A stretch of DNA of 64,000 nt from DASQZK01 sp963764345 (GCA_963764345.1 CAVXSF010000009.1:62001-126000), one strand, 5' to 3'; counted from the first letter of the stretch, positions 47,539-58,144 are shown. Notes: generated from the sequence alone by a model not told the origin. A program made the numbers and translations.

Positions 47539-48582
47539 TTAGTCCTGATTGTTTATCTCGAACACATTTCCGCTGCGCATAAGCTGATCCATGTTTTGGT
47601 AAGGTGATTTTTCCTTTGCACTTTTAACCAGGTCATACATCAAAGATTCATAAACCGTACTATCAACGGCTCTGATCACGCCCAGAGCAACAGGAAAATC
47701 GGGAAGTGTCAACCTTGAGAGCATGTAATGGGTGGTATCTTCCCAGTCGTGAGAATTATGTACGAGAATATCCTTTTCTGTAATGCCATCCTTACCGATG
47801 GTGACGACTTCAAAACGATTGCATCGCAAAACGAGGCCTTTATCACGATTTTTTCCGAAAATCATAGGCTCACCGTGTTTCAGGTAGAGCTGATGATCGT
47901 CCTTAACATCCTTACCCGTGATCTCCTTATGCACCTCATTATTAAATATGACACAATTCTGCAGCACTTCCACCACCGAAGTACCCTTATGGTTTGAGGC
48001 TTCAATCAGCACTTCCTTCATCATTTTCGGATCGGTATCCACTACCCTGGCAAAAAAAGTTCCCTGGGCGCCCATCACGAGTTCACCCGGCATGAAAGGA
48101 TTTTCAATGGTCCCTTCCGGGGATGTCTTGGTGATGCTTCCTTTGGGAGTTGTGGGTGAATATTGCCCTTTCGTCAGACCGTAAATTTTATTATTGAACA
48201 GGATGATGTTAACATTGATGTTCCTTCTTACAATATGGATGAAATGGTTTCCTCCGATAGCCATCGAGTCACCGTCACCGGTAACAACCCAAACACTCAG
48301 GTCAGGGTTGGATAATTTTATCCCTGAGGCAATGGGAGCCGCTCTTCCGTGCAGACTGTGAAAACCATAGGTATTGATATAATATGGGAAACGGGACGAA
48401 CAGCCGATCCCTGAAACAAAGACCACTTTTTCTTTTTCAACGCCGGTTTCGGGCAAGACATTTCTTACGGTGGAAAGTACGGCATGTGCTCCGCATCCGG
48501 CACACCATTTTACCGGATCATCCAGTTTATAGTCCTGGGCTTCTATCCTGGGCAAAAAATCAGTTTCTGTGCTCATAATCAT
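47539..48582 (-). CDS. korB: 2-oxoacid:ferredoxin oxidoreductase beta subunit (2-oxoglutarate type)
   Basis: A ThDP-binding subunit of 347 residues: KWCAGCGAHAVLSTV and GIGCSSRFPYYINTYGFHSLHGRAAPIA supply cluster/cofactor cysteines, and VVTGDGDSMAIGGNHFIH is the ThDP motif, followed by LFNNKIYGLTKGQYSPTTP. With KorA it forms a two-subunit enzyme that converts 2-oxoglutarate and CoA to succinyl-CoA and reduced ferredoxin, or the reverse in the reductive TCA direction. The start overlaps the korA stop as ATGA. Substrate choice is by family resemblance. Confidence 0.92.
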   Translation of the reverse strand: MIMSTETDFLPRIEAQDYKLDDPVKWCAGCGAHAVLSTVRNVLPETGVEKEKVVFVSGIGCSSRFPYYINTYGFHSLHGRAAPIASGIKLSNPDLSVWVVTGDGDSMAIGGNHFIHIVRRNINVNIILFNNKIYGLTKGQYSPTTPKGSITKTSPEGTIENPFMPGELVMGAQGTFFARVVDTDPKMMKEVLIEASNHKGTSVVEVLQNCVIFNNEVHKEITGKDVKDDHQLYLKHGEPMIFGKNRDKGLVLRCNRFEVVTIGKDGITEKDILVHNSHDWEDTTHYMLSRLTLPDFPVALGVIRAVDSTVYESLMYDLVKSAKEKSPYQNMDQLMRSGNVFEINNQD

Positions 48583-50426
48583 GAATTTTCAATAAGTTCT
48601 CTGAATTTTAATTTCAGCTCTGAAATCATAAACGGTAAACCCTGCACTTTGTTATATTGCAGATATTCGTACTTCGGATACTTGGATCTCAGGTAGTTTG
48701 CAAATTGTCCTAGGTTAAGTTCGCAGACCACTCTTTTCTTAAATCCTTTCAGCACGTCACCGGTATTTTCAGGAAGAGGGTTGATATAGTTGAACTGGGC
48801 AAGGCTGATCGATTTTCCTTCTTCCTGCAATTCCTGAACAGCCGTAAAGAGAGCCCCGTAGGTTCCTCCCCAGCCTATAACCAGAAGCTCTCCGGAGGGT
48901 TCTCCAATGATTGCCTGGTGAGGAATATCTTTGGCCACAAGGTCTACCTTTTGCTGCCTTTGTTCCACCATGATCTGGTGGTTCATGGGATCCTGCGAAA
49001 CTTCACCTGTCACATCGGCTTTCTCAAGTCCGCCGATTCTGTGGCGAAGTCCCTCCTGACCGGGAACAGCCCACGAACGGGCCAGCGTTTCAGGATCACG
49101 CAGGTAAGGATAGAAATTTGGCTCGTTATCCGCCACTTTCCTGGGGTGGATTTCACGGAGACTTTTCATTTCCGGAATTGGCCAAAGTTCAGAGCCGTTA
49201 GCGAGGTATCCGTCCGAAAGCATGATCACCGGCGTCATGTGTTCCAGTGTCAGCCTGGCGGCTTCGTAAGCAAAATCAAAACAATTGGCCGGAGTACTGG
49301 ATGCAATGACGATGCAGGGGCTCTCCCCGTTCCTGCCATATAAGGCCTGCATCAGGTCACTCTGTTCGGTTTTGGTGGGCAGTCCTGTTGAAGGACCTCC
49401 CCGCTGAACGTTAACGATAACCAGGGGGAGCTCGGTAATAACAGCAAGTCCGATAGCTTCACCCTTGAGAGCCAGGCCTGGACCCGATGTGGAAGTCACG
49501 GCTAACTTTCCGGCATAGGATGCACCGATAGCGGAGCATATCCCGGCAATCTCATCTTCGGCCTGGAAGGTCAAGGCATTCAGGCTTTTTCTGTTAGATA
49601 GTTCCTGCAGGATTTCGGATGCCGGAGTGATGGGATAGGATCCCAGGAACAACCCGCATCCGGATTTTTCCGAGGCGGCAAGAAGACCCCATGCTGTTGC
49701 CGTATTGCCTGAAATATTCCTGAAAAGACCATTTTTGTTCTTTGCCGGATTCACCAGAAACGTGGTGGAGAAAGCTTCGATAGTCTCCGCATAACTGTAA
49801 CCTGCCCGTAAAACAGCAGTATTGGCAGCCACCAATTCGGGCTTCTTTTTGAACTTCTGCTTAAGGAAATTTTCCCCGATGGAAAGCTCCCGGTTAAACA
49901 AAAAATACAGGATACCGGCTACAAACTGATTCTTGGTTTTATCGGCCGTTTTGGTGTCGAGCCCGTATTCCTTGATGGTCGACCTTGTCAGCTGAGTGAT
50001 CGGTGCTTTTATGAGGTTAAAACCTTCAAGAGTACCGTCATTAAGCGGATCTTCAATATAATCTGCTTTCTTATAATGTTTACTGTCAAAATTATCGATA
50101 TCAATAATGATGGTAGCATCGGGTTTGACCCACTTCATGTTCGCTTTAAGAGCAGCAGGATTCATGGCAACCAGGACATCGGCCCTGTCGCCCGGGGTGG
50201 TCACTTCCTTGTGCCCTATGTGTACCTGGAAACCGGAAACACCTGCAAGGGTTCCTTGCGGGGCACGTATCTCTGACGGATAGTCAGGGAATGTGGAGAG
50301 ATCATTGCCTACAAAGGCAGATGTATCGGAAAACTGACTCCCGGTAAGCTGCATGCCGTCACCAGAGTCCCCTGCAAATTTTACAACAACCTCTTCAAGT
50401 TCAATAATCTTTGTTTTTTTTACCAT
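48579..50426 (-). CDS. korA: 2-oxoacid:ferredoxin oxidoreductase alpha subunit with fused gamma domain
   Basis: A gamma domain at the N-terminus (VVKFAGDSGDGMQLTGSQF, PSEIRAPQGTLAGVSGFQVHIG) is followed by the alpha ThDP-partner domain (GLFLGSYPITPASEILQEL, AEDEIAGICSAIGASYAG, TSTSGPGLALKGEAIGLA) and the C-terminal transketolase-like domain. The start is placed at the ATG at 50424-50426 (MVKKTKIIELEE); an upstream in-frame start at 50465 adds 13 unconserved residues. It gives 615 residues. KorAB supplies low-potential ferredoxin in anaerobic Bacteroidota. Confidence 0.92.
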   Translation of the reverse strand: MVKKTKIIELEEVVVKFAGDSGDGMQLTGSQFSDTSAFVGNDLSTFPDYPSEIRAPQGTLAGVSGFQVHIGHKEVTTPGDRADVLVAMNPAALKANMKWVKPDATIIIDIDNFDSKHYKKADYIEDPLNDGTLEGFNLIKAPITQLTRSTIKEYGLDTKTADKTKNQFVAGILYFLFNRELSIGENFLKQKFKKKPELVAANTAVLRAGYSYAETIEAFSTTFLVNPAKNKNGLFRNISGNTATAWGLLAASEKSGCGLFLGSYPITPASEILQELSNRKSLNALTFQAEDEIAGICSAIGASYAGKLAVTSTSGPGLALKGEAIGLAVITELPLVIVNVQRGGPSTGLPTKTEQSDLMQALYGRNGESPCIVIASSTPANCFDFAYEAARLTLEHMTPVIMLSDGYLANGSELWPIPEMKSLREIHPRKVADNEPNFYPYLRDPETLARSWAVPGQEGLRHRIGGLEKADVTGEVSQDPMNHQIMVEQRQQKVDLVAKDIPHQAIIGEPSGELLVIGWGGTYGALFTAVQELQEEGKSISLAQFNYINPLPENTGDVLKGFKKRVVCELNLGQFANYLRSKYPKYEYLQYNKVQGLPFMISELKLKFRELIENS

Positions 50427-50770
50427 GACTGGTTGAAAATAATCGGTTAAAAATGTTAAATGCATACGAGGAATCTGAAATCCTTCATATGCATTATCGT
50501 AATTTTATTCGCAAAAAATTACAGTTTCAGGTCCCATTCAGCCCATCTTTCCTCAACAAAATTAAGCATTTTAAAAATCAGGGTTTTAAATAAGTAACAT
50601 TTTCTTAAACATAACAAACTTAGTACATTCATATTAATAATTACAAATTTAAATATATAAATATTATATATTTTTGTAATATTTAATTAAAATTAACAAA
50701 ATGGTCCGGACGCATGGAATATTCAGGTCTCATGCTGAGCGGATTTCCCTTATAAACAGAGGTATTTGAC
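50427..50770. other. AT-rich divergent promoter region korAB / carbonic anhydrase
   Basis: This spacer is very AT-rich, especially 50600-50700, with no open frame. It contains the candidate minus-strand promoter listed separately and must also drive the gamma-carbonic anhydrase gene. A TATTTTTG at 50669-50676 on the plus strand could serve that gene but lacks a TTTG partner. Confidence 0.45.
50615..50647 (-). promoter_or_regulatory. Candidate Bacteroidota promoter for korAB
   Basis: Minus-strand TTTG (50644-50647), a 21-nt spacer, TAAGTTTG (50615-50622): both elements match the consensus exactly. It implies a leader of nearly 190 nt before korA, in which I see no riboswitch-like structure. 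Confidence 0.5.
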
Positions 50771-51295
50771 ATGGCACTAATTAAAAGCGTACGCGGCTTC
50801 ACGCCGATCATAGGAAAGAACTGTTATCTTGCAGATAACGCAACGATCATTGGAGATGTTGTGATGGGTGACGATTGTTCGGTATGGTTTAACACGGTGA
50901 TCCGCGGAGATGTAAATTCAATACGGATCGGAAACCGTGTTAACATTCAGGATGGTTCTGTTCTGCATACCCTTTACGAAAAATCGGTAATTGAGATCGG
51001 CGATAATGTCAGCGTCGGACATAACGTGATCATACATGGAGCCAGGGTGGAAGAGAATGTATTGCTCGGCATGGGATCGATAATCCTGGATCATGCGGTC
51101 ATCGGGAAAAATTCAATTATCGCTGCCGGTTCGGTGGTCCTGAGTGAAACCGTTGTTGAACCGGGTAGTATCTATGCCGGAGTTCCGGCTAAAAGAGTGA
51201 AGTCGGTAGACCCGGAGCAAGCCCGTGAGATGATTGAAAAGATTGCAGAAAATTACCTTTTTTATGCGGGGTGGTATAAGGATGAGGAACGGTGA
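50771..51295 (+). CDS. Gamma-class carbonic anhydrase family protein
   Basis: A 174-residue left-handed beta-helix built of hexapeptide repeats (IGDVVMGDDCSVWFNTVIRGD onward). The metal-site histidines of the Cam/YrdA family are visible in SVLHTL and VGHNVIIHGA, and the catalytic-region segment LGMGSIILDHAVIG follows. It may hydrate CO2 or act as an acyltransferase-fold protein of unclear activity. It lies between korAB and murI, transcribed opposite to both. Confidence 0.88.
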   Translation: MALIKSVRGFTPIIGKNCYLADNATIIGDVVMGDDCSVWFNTVIRGDVNSIRIGNRVNIQDGSVLHTLYEKSVIEIGDNVSVGHNVIIHGARVEENVLLGMGSIILDHAVIGKNSIIAAGSVVLSETVVEPGSIYAGVPAKRVKSVDPEQAREMIEKIAENYLFYAGWYKDEER

Positions 51296-51421
51296 TTGGT
51301 ATGGGTGCAGAGACTGATTCCTCCCTGTCGATGAGTCATTGAGGCAAACATGGATCTTACGGTATATGGAACCCGGGTTGTTCCTCATGGCAGGCGGTCG
51401 CCCTGAACAAAGACTCAGATT

Positions 51422-52237
51422 CTACTGTCTGCTACCAATATCCGTTTTTTCCAGGTTTATTTTCTCTCCGAAAAACATCCTGGCGATCACTTCAAAATAG
51501 TCTGTGCGGTCGGAGACATGGAACTCCCACTGTCCTTTCTGGGAAGTGTTCAGCAGGTGATTCGAGGACAACACTTTTTTCAGTTCTTCGGCCACGATGC
51601 GTGCAGAATCGATCACGTCAACATTGAAATTAAAGAACCGGCTGATCTGGTTCTTGATGATCGGATAATGTGTACAGCCCAGGATCAGGGAATCGATTTC
51701 GTCGAGTTCCGGTTTGGACAAATACGATCTGATGATGGCGTTGCTGATATCATCAAATATAAAACCTTCTTCGATCATAGGCACGAAAAGAGGCGTTGCC
51801 AGGGATGATATTTCGAGAGAAGGGCTGAGTTTTTCAAGTTTTCTGAGGTAAGCACCCGAACCGATGGTGGCCTTGGTTCCGATAATGCCTACGTGTTTCA
51901 TCTCACGGTCCTGTGCCACATGGTGAACAACGGGATCGATAACATTCATTACCAAAGCCCGGTCTCCGACATGATCCCTGACTTCTTCAAACGCATTCGA
52001 TGAAGCCGAATTACATGCGATAAGGATGACCTTGCAATCTTTCTGCAGCAGAAAATCGGATATATCAAGAGAATACCGGATGATGGTTTCTTTGGATTTA
52101 TCCCCGTAAGGAAGGTGGGCTGTATCGCCAAAATAGATCATATTCTCCCCCGGCAGAAGGGTTCTGATTGCTGCTGCCACAGTGAGTCCGCCTACACCTG
52201 AGTCAAATAATCCTATGGCTGATGATGAATTGTTCAT
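51422..52237 (-). CDS. murI: Glutamate racemase
   Basis: MurI supplies D-glutamate for peptidoglycan. Both catalytic cysteine motifs are present (ILIACNSASSNAFE and LILGCTHYPIIK), with the N-terminal IGLFDSGVGGLTV and the GDTAHLPYGDKS phosphate-binding loop. I choose the ATG at 52235-52237 (MNNSSSAIGLFD); an upstream in-frame start at 52261 adds a hydrophobic 8-residue extension not seen in the family. The 271-residue product is of normal length. It closes the envelope cluster. Confidence 0.93.
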   Translation of the reverse strand: MNNSSSAIGLFDSGVGGLTVAAAIRTLLPGENMIYFGDTAHLPYGDKSKETIIRYSLDISDFLLQKDCKVILIACNSASSNAFEEVRDHVGDRALVMNVIDPVVHHVAQDREMKHVGIIGTKATIGSGAYLRKLEKLSPSLEISSLATPLFVPMIEEGFIFDDISNAIIRSYLSKPELDEIDSLILGCTHYPIIKNQISRFFNFNVDVIDSARIVAEELKKVLSSNHLLNTSQKGQWEFHVSDRTDYFEVIARMFFGEKINLEKTDIGSRQ

Positions 52238-52305
52238 GGGAAAACCAAAAAAGAAGACCATTCTGATTTATCAAAATGGCCTCCCGTGGTATCATGTATT
52301 ATAAA

Positions 52306-52822
52306 TTATTGTATGCCTAACTTTTCTTTGACCATCGGACCGACATCAATACTCTTATCGGAGGTATAGATCGGGTTTCGTCCGCTGATATCAAAAACAT
52401 AGATCAGGTCCATTTGCTTGGCAACAGCAGGCGATGGCCGTCTGAAGTTTATCCATCACGCCTTCCAGGAGATTACCCTGAAGTGCCTGGAGCTTTTGGT
52501 TAGCCTGGGTCTGAAAATTCTGAAGTCTTTGCTGCATGCTTTGCAATTCGGAATACATGCTTTCAAGGATCAGTGAGTCAAGCGTATTTTGTTGCTCGGC
52601 AATATCGTTATATTTTTTATTGACTTCCACCTGCATCTTTTCAGTCTGCAGGTCATATTTATTTTTAACCTTATTCAGACTATCGACAGCCTTTTGATAT
52701 TCGGGCATCAGGACCACGATATCCTGGGCTGAAATGTGACCGAATTTATAATTCTGTGCATTGATTGCAGATGTGGAAAAAAGAAATCCAACAATAAGAA
52801 GAACGTTTACCAGTCTTTTCAT
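52306..52822 (-). CDS. OmpH/Skp-family periplasmic chaperone, interrupted by one frame break
   Basis: Signal peptide (about 1-22, ending AINA), then a KFGHISAQDIVVLMPEY start, a long coiled-coil arm (about 45-125) and the body-forming C-terminus. The readable frame ends abruptly at CCCQANGPDLCF. One frame over, the expected ending continues as AVAKQMDLIYVFDISGRNPI and closes at a TAA (52306-52308). Removing one base at about 52430 joins them into 171 residues. Skp-like chaperones hold unfolded outer-membrane proteins for BamA. It is paired with a second OmpH gene upstream. Confidence 0.85.
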
Positions 52823-52860
52823 TATTAAGTATTTAAAAAAATTTGTACAAATGTAATTAA

Positions 52861-53376
52861 TTAATTCTTATATCCTAATTTTTCCAATACTTCATCACTC
52901 TTATTGTAGCGGGCATTCTCGTAGAGAATTGTAGCCCCCGCAGCGGTATCAAAAATGACAGCATACCCACCTTCGAGAGCGAGTTCTTTTACGGCTTTAT
53001 AAACTTCATCCTGGATAGGCTTGATCAGTTCTTCCCTTTTCTGAAAGATGGTGCCTTCAGGTCCGAAATACTTTTTCTGAAGATCCTTGATTGCCTTTTC
53101 CTTGCTTACAATTTCATCTTCCTTTTTATTTCTCTGCTCTTCAGTCATCAGGACTTTCTCATTCTGAAAACTCTTGTACAGCTTATCCACTTCAGCATAC
53201 TGATCACTGATCTCCTGTTCGTACTCTTTGGAGAGTTTGTCAATCTGATCCTGTGCTGCTTTATATGAAGGTATTCTGTCCAGGATATATTCAGTATCGA
53301 CAAAGGCGAATTTTTGAGCAAATCCGGCGCCTGCGAATACAAAGAGGACAAGGAATGGTAATAGGATCTTTTTCAT
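52861..53376 (-). CDS. OmpH/Skp-family periplasmic chaperone
   Basis: 171 residues with a signal peptide (about 1-20, cleavage after FA), FAFVDTEYILDRIPSYKAAQ, a coiled-coil arm (about 45-115, with KEYEQEISDQYAEVDKLYKS) and the C-terminal VIFDTAAGATILYENARY. Intact, unlike its downstream paralogue. It sits 25 bp after bamA; the pair of OmpH genes directly following bamA is standard in Bacteroidota. Confidence 0.92.
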   Translation of the reverse strand: MKKILLPFLVLFVFAGAGFAQKFAFVDTEYILDRIPSYKAAQDQIDKLSKEYEQEISDQYAEVDKLYKSFQNEKVLMTEEQRNKKEDEIVSKEKAIKDLQKKYFGPEGTIFQKREELIKPIQDEVYKAVKELALEGGYAVIFDTAAGATILYENARYNKSDEVLEKLGYKN

Positions 53377-53401
53377 GGTTTTAAATATTTATGTTATGAC
53401 T

Positions 53402-55905
53402 TTAAAACTGCTGTCCGATGGTAAAATGGAACTGTCCTTTGTTGGCACTCGGTTGTCCGGGAATGACATCAAAGCCGTAGCCCCAGTCGATCCCAAGCAG
53501 GCCGAACATCGGAAGGAAGGCTCTCAGACCAACCCCTGCCGAACGTTTGATCAGGAAAGGGTTAAAGTCGTTGATCGAATACCATGCATTTCCACCTTCC
53601 AGAAATACCAGTCCGAAAATGGTTGCCGAGGGATTCAGTGAGAACGGATACCGCAATTCGATCGTGTATTTATTATAAACATTACCCGATTTGTTTCCGC
53701 CCACAATTGGTGTGAGACTCCCGTTTTCATACCCTCTCAACCCGATCGTTTCTCTTCCGTAAAGGTTGTATCCGGTAAGTCCGTCACCCCCGACATCAAA
53801 TCCTTCGAAGGGAGAAGGACCGATATTTTTATTATAATATCCCAGGTAACCAAAATGTGCACGGGTGTACAATACCAAATTCCCTGCCAAACTCATATAC
53901 CAGTCGGCTTTGAATTTCCATTTATGGTATTCTATCCATCGGTACCGCTCCTGATCGGTGATACCAGGCTTACTGTAATCTTTACCGCTGATCAGTGAAT
54001 ATGGCGGTGTAACCTGCAGGCTCAGGCTGAAGGATGAACCATTACGGGGATAGATGGGCTGGCTGACAGAGTTCCTTCCGAACGTTGTAGTGAAACTCAG
54101 GTTATGTGATGTACCGTTGGAGAAGAGGAAATAACCGACATAGTCTTTCAGTTTATAGCGCTGATAGCTGAGCTCGTTATACAGGGTAAAGAAATCATCC
54201 GGCCAGTTCAGACGTCTTCCCAATCCGATTGCCGCCCCGGAAATTTTAATATACTGGTCGGGTACATTTTTGTTATCGCTAAGATAACTGTAATAGGAGT
54301 TGTTCATGATGGTATGGAAGAGCGAAACGCGAGAAGGAATTTGGTTTTTTTCCTCCAAACCACGGTTCGATAAAGGACATATTATAGGCCTGGTAGTATT
54401 TTCCATTAGACTGGGCCCGGATAGAAAGTGTTTGTCCGTCACCCGAAGGTACCGGCCGCCACATTTTCCATTTAAAAAAGTTACGGATAGCGAAGTTGGA
54501 GAACTTCAGACCGACCGTTCCCACGAGCATTCCCATACCCCAGCCACCGGAGACTTCAAGCTGATCGTTGGCTTTTTCCACCAGGGAATACTTCAGGTCG
54601 ACCGTCCCTTCAAGCTGGTTTGGAATCGGTTCCGGATTGATCTGCTCCGGATCGAAATGACCCAGTTGAGCCAGTTCCCTGACAGACCGGATGATGTCTT
54701 CCTTACTGAACAGATCCCCCGGCTTGGTTCTCAACTCACGGCGAACTACATGTTCATTGGTTTTTGTATTCCCTTCGATGATCACCCTGTTGATGGTTGC
54801 CTGTTTGCCTTCACGGATCCTCATTTCAAAGTCGATCGTATCGTGCTGGACGCGGACTTCCACAGGGTCACAGCTGTAGAACAGGTACCCGTGATCGAGG
54901 TAGAGTGAGTTTACGGCATCTTCATCGGTCTGGAGCCGTTTATCGAAAAGCTCCTGATCGAATACATCACCCTTCTTGATACCGAGCACCCGCGACAGGT
55001 ACTCACCCGGATAAATCGTGTTTCCAATCCAGGTAATGTCTCCGAAATAATATTTGTCACCTTCCTCCAGGAAAATATCCAGTCGTATCCGTTTATCCGA
55101 CACCACTGAAATGGAATCCCGGAGGATCTGGGCGTCGCGGTATCCGTTTTTATTGTAAAAATCAATAAGTTTTTCTTTATCTGCGATATAATCATCCTTC
55201 ACAAGTTTCGATGATTTGAAAAAATTCAAATCTCTCCTGTGGGTTTTCTTCATAACCCGCCGCAGGCGCTTATCGGGAAAAACCTGGTTGCCATGAAAAA
55301 AGATATCGTCAATTTTAACCCGGTCGTTTTTATCCACATCAACATTTAAGTTTCACCATATTCTCTCTCACGGAATCCTGCTTAACATCGATCTTCACTG
55401 TGGTATTCAGGAATCCCTTTTCGACGAAATGATCCTTGACCAGCCGTGTTATAGTATTCAGAAGGTCGTCTGTTACCTGGCTTCCAACCCTTACATCCAG
55501 CTTCTCTTTAAGATCGTCGGATTCCGACTTGTTGACACCGTGGATCACAAAACCCGACATCCGGGGTCTTTCCTTCAGGTAAATATTCAGCCATATCTTC
55601 CCGCCTTCAATTTTAGTGGCATAGAGCTTGACATCGGAGAAAAGACCATGATCCCACAATTTTTTAACCACTTTGGTGACCACATCGCCGGGGACGGTTA
55701 TTTTTTCGCCTACCGCCAGGCCCGTAAAGCTGATCAGGGCATCTTTCTGAAGGAATTCGACGCCGGTAATGGTGATTTCAGCGATTTCATATTCTTTGGG
55801 TGATGAATAATCCATCACCCGAAGGGAATCTATGTTGATATTCTGGGCACCGGCAAGGACAGAGGTTAATAGAGCAAGGAATAGGAGAATATTTCTGCGG
55901 ATCAT
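53402..55905 (-). CDS. bamA: Outer-membrane assembly factor BamA, interrupted by two frame breaks
   Basis: Omp85-family insertase: signal peptide (about 1-20), five POTRA repeats (about 38-445; EYEIAEITITGVEFLQKDAL, RVKIDDIFFHGNQVFPDKRL, INRVIIEGNTKTNEHVVRRE), and a 16-strand barrel with the L6 motif GLRGYENGSL. The frame breaks twice: at the T-run 55345-55347 (repair gives VKLNVDVDKNDRVKID) and at about 54328-54332 (repair gives PNSFSVSLFHTIMNN). The repaired length is 833 residues. BamA is essential in known bacteria, so true inactivation is unlikely. Order uppS-bamA-ompH-ompH-murI is conserved in Bacteroidota. Confidence 0.9.
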
Positions 55906-55915
55906 GTGTTTTTAC

Positions 55916-56672
55916 TTAATTAACGGATTCACTTTTTACCTGAGAGCTGATCTTCCCAAAGCGTCTTTCTCTTTTTTGAAAATCAACGATAGCATCAAAA
56001 AAATCTTTTTTCCGAAAGTCAGGCCAGAGAATGTCTGTAAAATATAATTCAGTATAGGCAATCTGCCACAGGAGAAAATTACTGATTCTGTATTCCCCGC
56101 TGGTGCGGATCAGAAGCTCCGGATCAGGAATATCGGAAGTATACAAATAGTTTACAAATACATCACAGGATAACTCTTCCATGCTTAATTTTTGATTTGC
56201 TAATATCATCTGCAATTTTCCGCACGGCCTCAAGGATTTCCCACCGGCCGCTGTAACTGAGAGCCAGAATGAGAATCAGTCCTGTATTATGCGAGGTCTC
56301 ATCGATTGCATTTCTCAGTTCTTCAAAAACTTTCGGAGGGAGACTTTTCATGTCGCCGATAGCTTGTAAACGTACATTGTTTTTGTTTAGTGTGTCCATC
56401 TCTCCCCTGATGGTCTGAACCAGCAATGCCATGAGAGCATCAATTTCCTCACGGGGCCGGTTCCAGTTCTCGGTAGAGAATGCATAAAGGGTAAGATATG
56501 CTATTCCCAGTTCAGCAGCAGCCTCCACGGTCTCTCTCACAGCTACAACTCCGCTCCGGTGGCCGAAAATCCTCTTGTTTCCGTGCTGTTGCGCCCATCT
56601 CCCGTTACCATCCATGATAACAGCAACATGAAGCGGTAGCTTTTCTTTGTTTATGTTTTGTATTGTTGCCAT
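55916..56672 (-). CDS. uppS: Undecaprenyl diphosphate synthase, interrupted by one frame break
   Basis: Cis-prenyltransferase making the undecaprenyl carrier for cell-wall and LPS sugars. N-terminal part: VAVIMDGNGRWAQQHGNKR (catalytic Asp and diphosphate loop), LTLYAFSTENWNRP, LSYSGRWEI. C-terminal part in another frame: ELLIRTSGEYRISNFLLWQIAYTE with the RTSGE-x-R motif and ILWPDF. Removing one base from the T5 run at 56189-56193 joins them (ADDISKSKLSMEELSCDVF) into 251 residues, the standard length. It lies 10 bp before bamA. Confidence 0.9.
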
Positions 56673-56681
56673 ACTCGTACT

Positions 56682-57369
56682 CTATTCGTAAGTCGGACAT
56701 TCAACCCTGTTAAAGATCTTATAGGTAATGAAGACACCTGCAAAGTTATACCAGTCTTTGTTACCGACCAAATAATGCTGATTCTCTGTGCCAATATTTT
56801 GCAACGCCATCGATCCTGTCATTATAGGTTTTCCTGGGCGACCATTCGACACCGGCACTCAAACGCTTGCCTGCATTGAATTTGAAGCCCAACGAAAACG
56901 GTATGGTAAAGTGACTGCGCGGGTTGATACCTGTGGAGGTATTTGATGACAGGACGATATTATACCCGGGACCACCGGCAACATAAAGTGTATATTTTGT
57001 TTTCCGGTTGGCTGTCTGATAAGGTATAAAATTAAACTCATACATCGCGGCGAGGTCAATATAACTTCCGGAAAAGGAAGCTCCACGGGCAAGTTGATAG
57101 GGATCGGAAAAATCCTGATCATTTCCCCTGAGCTGATGGTAGATCCCGGATAACCGCACCGCTGTGCGGGGATTGAAATTGTAACGGTATATCGGACCGA
57201 TCGCGATTGAAGGAGCGTAGAACTGACGGTTGGTGTTGATATCCCCCATATAGTAGGAAACTCCGGCAAAGATACCGATATCTGATTTACGCTGCGCATC
57301 TGCACGCCGGCCAGGGAAAAAGAACAGGATGATCAGAAGAAACGAAAGCCGGAACGACATTTTCCTCAT
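56682..57369 (-). CDS. DUF6089 beta-barrel protein, PorG-like, interrupted by one frame break
   Basis: Signal peptide (MRKMSFRLSFLLIILFFFPG, cleaved after ADAQ), then DIGIFAGVSYYMGDINTNRQ and IAIGPIYRYNFNPRTAVRLS, typical of the DUF6089 outer-membrane barrels. The readable frame ends AKYWHRESALFGR; removing one base of the run at 56797-56800 instead gives VANIGTENQHYL, then NKDWYNFAGVFITYKIFNR, and a stop at 56682-56684. That is 228 residues, the family's length. In Porphyromonas gingivalis the T9SS component PorG occupies the same place next to the isoprenyl-transferase gene, so I suggest a T9SS role. Start at the ATG at 57369. Confidence 0.75.
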
Positions 57370-57370
57370 T

Positions 57371-58144
57371 TTACCTCCGGCGGTAATAGGGATTCCGCAG
57401 CATAGGCCTGCCATTCCGGTCCGTCCTGACTTTATAGATGGCACTAAGGATCCCGAAGTAGTATGTGTCCTTATGTTTGGAAAATGCTGAAGTATATCCA
57501 TCAATGTAATCCGTTGTTGTAAATCTCCTACCTAATTCTAAACCGAGTGACCATCTGGCATCAATAGAGTATTTAATTCCTGCCCCGACAGGGAAAGCGG
57601 CACCAAACTTACTAAAATTATCTACAAATCTGGTTTTAAAGTTATCCAGAGGTTTTGGATTGAAAAATACACCACCGACGCCACCGAAAATATAGGCGTA
57701 AAACTTCGTGTAATTATTGATCATTCCTCTGCGGGTAAACAACGCTGCCGATGAATACCCCCTGGCCTCAGGTATTATGTAGTATTCAAACTGCAAAGTG
57801 GGCTCAAAAATTGTGGAATGAAAGGCAAAATTTCTTGCATCGTTCCGTGAATTCAGGTCATTGCCTGCAACAGTCCCAAATATCATATTAAATTTAACCG
57901 CCATATTGCCGGTCAGTTTGTATCGCAGACCCAGGTCGATGGCCGGACGGGTATATTGCAACTGGATATCCCTAAAGCCCAACAGATTGTTTTTATCGGA
58001 TGTACCTCCGATATCTCCGAAAAAATTAGAGGTCCCTGCTCCGAAAATGGCTTCATATCTTCTCAGTTTCCATCGTTGTGCCTGGGTAACACCAGGGAGA
58101 ATAACGAGTAAAACAAGAAGTACTATTGCCCGTGCATTATTCAT
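57371..58144 (-). CDS. Outer-membrane beta-barrel protein
   Basis: A 257-residue protein from the ATG at 58142-58144 (MNNARAIVLLVLLVILPGVT; signal peptide cleaved after TQAQ). RYEAIFGAGTSNFFGDIGG, IDLGLRYKLTGNMAVKFN and the repeating amphipathic strands suggest an 8- to 10-stranded barrel. GAGIKYSIDARWSLGLELGRR resembles the porin-family/DUF6089 C-terminal strands. It is paralogous in style to the next gene, whose start lies 1 bp downstream of its stop. Function unknown; context suggests the cell envelope or T9SS. Confidence 0.75.
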   Translation of the reverse strand: MNNARAIVLLVLLVILPGVTQAQRWKLRRYEAIFGAGTSNFFGDIGGTSDKNNLLGFRDIQLQYTRPAIDLGLRYKLTGNMAVKFNMIFGTVAGNDLNSRNDARNFAFHSTIFEPTLQFEYYIIPEARGYSSAALFTRRGMINNYTKFYAYIFGGVGGVFFNPKPLDNFKTRFVDNFSKFGAAFPVGAGIKYSIDARWSLGLELGRRFTTTDYIDGYTSAFSKHKDTYYFGILSAIYKVRTDRNGRPMLRNPYYRRR

